A DNA stretch of 32,214 nucleotides from JAZDKP01 sp043802925. Lineage in GTDB: Bacteria; Fibrobacterota; OXYB2-FULL-49-7; JAEUSG01. Shown here in pieces: positions 29,889 to 32,214 of the stretch. Position 1 is the first letter of the stretch; every line of letters starts with the position of its first letter. Under the pieces are notes generated by a model. That model did no database searches and was not told the DNA's origin. It was given only the letters and a program-made list of their open reading frames with translations. Where the stretch lies: contig JAZDKP010000099.1 of the NCBI GenBank assembly GCA_043802925.1, forward strand, positions 1 through 32,214. The letters run 5' to 3'. A program made the translations under genes and the position numbers.

Positions 29889-31499
29889 ATGAAACTCTCA
29901 ACATTCCGTCAACTTGTGCAGTGGGTCTTTTTCCTGCTCTTTCTCCTGCTCTTTTTCCTGACCACTTACCCGTTTGCATTGCAGCTGCCGGTGCGGCTTT
30001 TTCTACAAAGCGATCCTTTGATGGCTGTTGTGGCCATGATTGCAGGGCGCGCGTTCATATCGACGATGCTTCTGGGACTCGGGGTCCTTGTCCTGTCGCT
30101 CATTGTTGGACGGCTCTTTTGTGGCTATGTCTGTCCGCTCGGTACGCTGAACGATCTCATGGGCCGGTTTGTGGTGGGGAAAAAAGGGCGCAAGGAAGGC
30201 CCGGAACCGCGTCCCGGCCGTGGCATCAAATATTTCATCCTCGCGGGTGTATTGGCCGCGGCCCTGCTCGGGGCCGACCTGCTTCACTTTTTCAGCCCGC
30301 TGGCCATAACCCCCCGTTTCTTTACCCTCGTGTTTTTTCCGGTTGTCACCGGGGTTTTAAGCGCGAGTTTTGACCTCTTGATCCCGTTTTTCACATGGGC
30401 TGGTCTCGACGCCCTGTCCGTCATGTCCTGGCAACGGTTCTATTTCACCGGTGCCCTGTCGTCTCTCCTGCTGATGGGGTTTATTCTAGGCGCGGTCTTT
30501 TGGCAGCGCCGCTTCTGGTGCAGCACCCTCTGTCCCGCGGGTGCGCTGCTTGGTCTCGCATCGCGGACCGCGTTGTTCCGCCGGGTAACGAACGCCGATG
30601 CCTGCAACCATTGCGGACGGTGTGCCAATGTGTGCGACATGCGCGCCATCACGTCTGACTTTGTAAACACTGTACCGGGCGAGTGCACGCTCTGCGGCGA
30701 CTGCGTGAGCGTGTGCAACAAGGGTGCGGTCCGGCTTGCCTTTGCCGCGCCCAGGACATTCGCGGACACGATTGAAGGAAGCGAGCGCCGTTGGTTTCTC
30801 CTCTCCGCAGGTGCGGGGCTCGCGGCAGCGTCCCTGCTCAAGGCCGCGCCGCAGAACAAAAACAACCTTCAGGGCGCATTGATACGGCCTCCGGGTTCGC
30901 TGCCCGAGTCCGACTTTCTCGCGCGGTGCGCGCGCTGCGGCGCGTGCATGAAGTCGTGCAAGACCAACGGGCTCCAGCCATGCGGGCTCGAAGCGGGGCT
31001 GGACGGCCTGTGGACGCCGCGGCTGGTGTCGCGCATCGGCGGGTGCGAGGAAAAATGTAATATGTGCGGATATGCCTGCCCCACGCAGGCCATCCGCGCG
31101 TTGCCGCTTGAGGAAAAGCGCTTTGTCAAAATCGGCACCGGGGTCATTGACCGCTCCCGCTGCATTGCCTGGGAACAGGACCGCCTCTGCCTTATCTGTG
31201 ACGAAATATGCCCCTACGACGCCATCGAGTTCCGCAATCTCGAGAACGCGGGCACAAAAATGAACCGTCCCGTGGTCCTCGCGAACAAGTGCACGGGCTG
31301 CGGCCTCTGCGAGACCCGGTGCCCGATTGCGGGCCGCTCGGCCATCGAGGTCTATTCCATCGGTGAAGAGCGGAAAACGCACGGGTCGTACGTCACGGAT
31401 GAAAAAAGACGGCTGCGCGAAGTGAAAAGCGCGCCCGCATTCGGTATTCCCGGCGAAGGCGGGGAGGACGAAGGAGTTCCGGAAGGGTTCAGCCGGTAA
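29889..31499 (+). CDS. Fused NapH/NapG-like membrane polyferredoxin
   Basis: A 536-aa protein. The N-terminal half is NapH/MauN-like: membrane helices (about 10-30, 52-76, 113-133, 145-170, 186-206) with two CxxxCP motifs (CGYVCP 78-83, CSTLCP 211-216). Two ferredoxin Cys groups follow (239-249, 266-276). At 300-317 RRWFLLSAGAGLAAASLL looks like a Tat-type signal or helix now buried in the chain. The second, NapG/MauM-like half then has further groups (347-357, 386-397, 434-441, 468-478). It is probably a quinol-facing electron conduit to the periplasm, serving the Tat-exported DUF362 protein encoded 43 bases upstream. AAAGGCAGGA precedes the ATG. Confidence 0.9.
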   Translation: MKLSTFRQLVQWVFFLLFLLLFFLTTYPFALQLPVRLFLQSDPLMAVVAMIAGRAFISTMLLGLGVLVLSLIVGRLFCGYVCPLGTLNDLMGRFVVGKKGRKEGPEPRPGRGIKYFILAGVLAAALLGADLLHFFSPLAITPRFFTLVFFPVVTGVLSASFDLLIPFFTWAGLDALSVMSWQRFYFTGALSSLLLMGFILGAVFWQRRFWCSTLCPAGALLGLASRTALFRRVTNADACNHCGRCANVCDMRAITSDFVNTVPGECTLCGDCVSVCNKGAVRLAFAAPRTFADTIEGSERRWFLLSAGAGLAAASLLKAAPQNKNNLQGALIRPPGSLPESDFLARCARCGACMKSCKTNGLQPCGLEAGLDGLWTPRLVSRIGGCEEKCNMCGYACPTQAIRALPLEEKRFVKIGTGVIDRSRCIAWEQDRLCLICDEICPYDAIEFRNLENAGTKMNRPVVLANKCTGCGLCETRCPIAGRSAIEVYSIGEERKTHGSYVTDEKRRLREVKSAPAFGIPGEGGEDEGVPEGFSR

Positions 31500-31549
31500 T
31501 CGTGGTCCGGCAGGGCGGCGTTCTTAACAAACGAATAAGGGAGAAACGC

Positions 31550-31618
31550 ATGGCACCTCTCTGGGCTCTGGACAAATCCTACAATGTCAATCTCATCAAT
31601 GGCGCAATCCGTTTATAA
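31550..31618 (+). CDS. Candidate 22-residue small ORF
   Basis: A 22-codon frame starts at an ATG with a good AAGGGAG site seven bases upstream and ends with TAA 10 bases before the lipoprotein ATG. The peptide (MAPLWALDKSYNVNL...) has no recognisable family and no signal or membrane segment. The spacing suggests a real translated leader or small protein in the 129-base gap between the polyferredoxin and the lipoprotein, possibly a coupling peptide. No other evidence supports it. Confidence 0.35.
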   Translation: MAPLWALDKSYNVNLINGAIRL

Positions 31619-31628
31619 CGCTTACATT

Positions 31629-32214
31629 ATGATCCGGTGTTGCATCCTTTCTGCGCTGATGATTCTTGTCTTTTCCGCCTGCATTCCGGGTCTGGGGCCC
31701 GGCCGCACGGCCGGGCCCGTGATTCACTGCGTTGTCGTTGCCGACCCATCCTTTACAAAGGGATTTGATCACTGGACAATTAACATCCGGAATGTCATGG
31801 GACGCCTCGACCGCGATTTTGAGGAATGGTTCGGTGTCCGCATCACGGTCGATACGATTATTGCCTGGGAGCCTCCGGACAGCGGCTGCGAGCCCTCCCG
31901 TCTCATGGAATGCGTCTTGGAACGGATCCCCCGCGATCCAAAGGCGGTGATCGTTCATTTCTTCCGGGGGGGCGGATACGGCAGTTACGATGTGATTGGG
32001 CTGACGAGGCCGGATCTTTCCTATGTCGCTGTCACGCAAATGACCAACGTCAATCTTTCCATGCATTTTCAATACCTGTACAATACGCTCTATCATGAAT
32101 TCTGCCATATGTTCGGCGCGGTCCATGTGTTGACGCAGAGCGATACCAAGCGCCTGATGGACGCGGTGATCACGCAGGATTATGTTACCAAGACAGGAAA
32201 AGAATTGGCCATGA
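31629..32214 (+). CDS. Lipoprotein with metzincin-type zinc site, cut by the window end
   Basis: The frame is open from ATG 31629 to the window end (195 codons). It starts with a lipoprotein signal (MIRCCILSALMILVFSAC), the lipobox Cys at residue 18. The mature part includes DRDFEEWFGVRITVDTIIAW, typical of archaemetzincin-like sequences, and YHEFCHMFGAVHV, a full HExxHxxGxxH zinc-protease motif. A later RLMDAVI may be the Met-turn of metzincins. It is probably an envelope-anchored metalloprotease or a zinc protein of that fold. No ribosome site is evident before the ATG; coupling to the 22-codon ORF is possible. The rest lies beyond the window. Confidence 0.75.
   Translation, partial: MIRCCILSALMILVFSACIPGLGPGRTAGPVIHCVVVADPSFTKGFDHWTINIRNVMGRLDRDFEEWFGVRITVDTIIAWEPPDSGCEPSRLMECVLERIPRDPKAVIVHFFRGGGYGSYDVIGLTRPDLSYVAVTQMTNVNLSMHFQYLYNTLYHEFCHMFGAVHVLTQSDTKRLMDAVITQDYVTKTGKELAM
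31695..31718. repeat. GC palindrome inside the lipoprotein coding region
   Basis: GGGCCCGGCCG (31695-31705) and CGGCCGGGCCC (31708-31718) are perfect complements with only CA between. It encodes PGRTAG right after the lipobox. No T run follows. It would make a very stable mRNA hairpin about 70 bases after the start codon. Confidence 0.8.

Overview
The window is GC-rich bacterial chromosome with tightly packed, often overlapping genes. Housekeeping genes (gatB, holA, mutL, an RNase R/II-type exonuclease, a tRNA methylthiotransferase, ftsY, queF) sit among accessory genes. The lineage cannot be named from sequence alone. Lipoprotein and Tat-type signals, a probable outer-membrane barrel, a BatA/DUF4159/VWA gene triad and two divergent uroporphyrinogen-decarboxylase-family (URO-D) paralogues suggest an uncultured Gram-negative bacterium of the FCB or PVC type; this is inference.

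Layout. 1-476: AT-rich and poorly coding, with a possible gene end, a terminator-like hairpin, a very long hairpin and a second terminator-like hairpin. 477-2064 (minus): a URO-D-family gene followed by queF, whose 3' end runs into a REP-like palindrome. 2123-7120 (plus): three overlapping or adjacent membrane/secreted genes (BatA/VWA, DUF4159, VWA). 7290-11535 (plus): a (CT)15 microsatellite, then kaiC-kaiB-kaiB-histidine kinase, a KaiA-less clock-type signalling operon and the most interesting system here. 11578-14698 (minus): a second URO-D-family gene, then a Phd/RelE toxin-antitoxin pair with a strong promoter flanked by palindromes, an aldo/keto reductase and a DUF4416 gene. 14784-17388 (plus): an AraC regulator divergent from the second URO-D gene, gatB, and a small membrane protein overlapping the gatB end. 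17375-21429 (minus): a radical SAM protein, an AT-rich beta-barrel-like gene, a DUF433 antitoxin with only the tail of its toxin left, holA, and a YgiT-type zinc-finger/DUF4258 toxin-antitoxin pair. 21550 to the end (plus): mutL, exonuclease, mtaB (frameshifted), two HDOD genes and ftsY, nearly all overlapping or within 10 bases. These are followed by a Tat-type DUF362 protein, a fused NapH/NapG-like membrane polyferredoxin, a tiny ORF, and a lipoprotein with a complete HExxHxxGxxH zinc site cut off by the window end.

Working together: the Kai operon probably couples an ATP-driven KaiC/KaiB switch to histidine-kinase output, though no response regulator is present. The DUF362/polyferredoxin pair looks like an envelope electron-transfer unit. 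The AraC regulator probably controls the divergent URO-D gene. Three toxin-antitoxin loci, one decayed, lie between housekeeping genes within about 8.5 kb.
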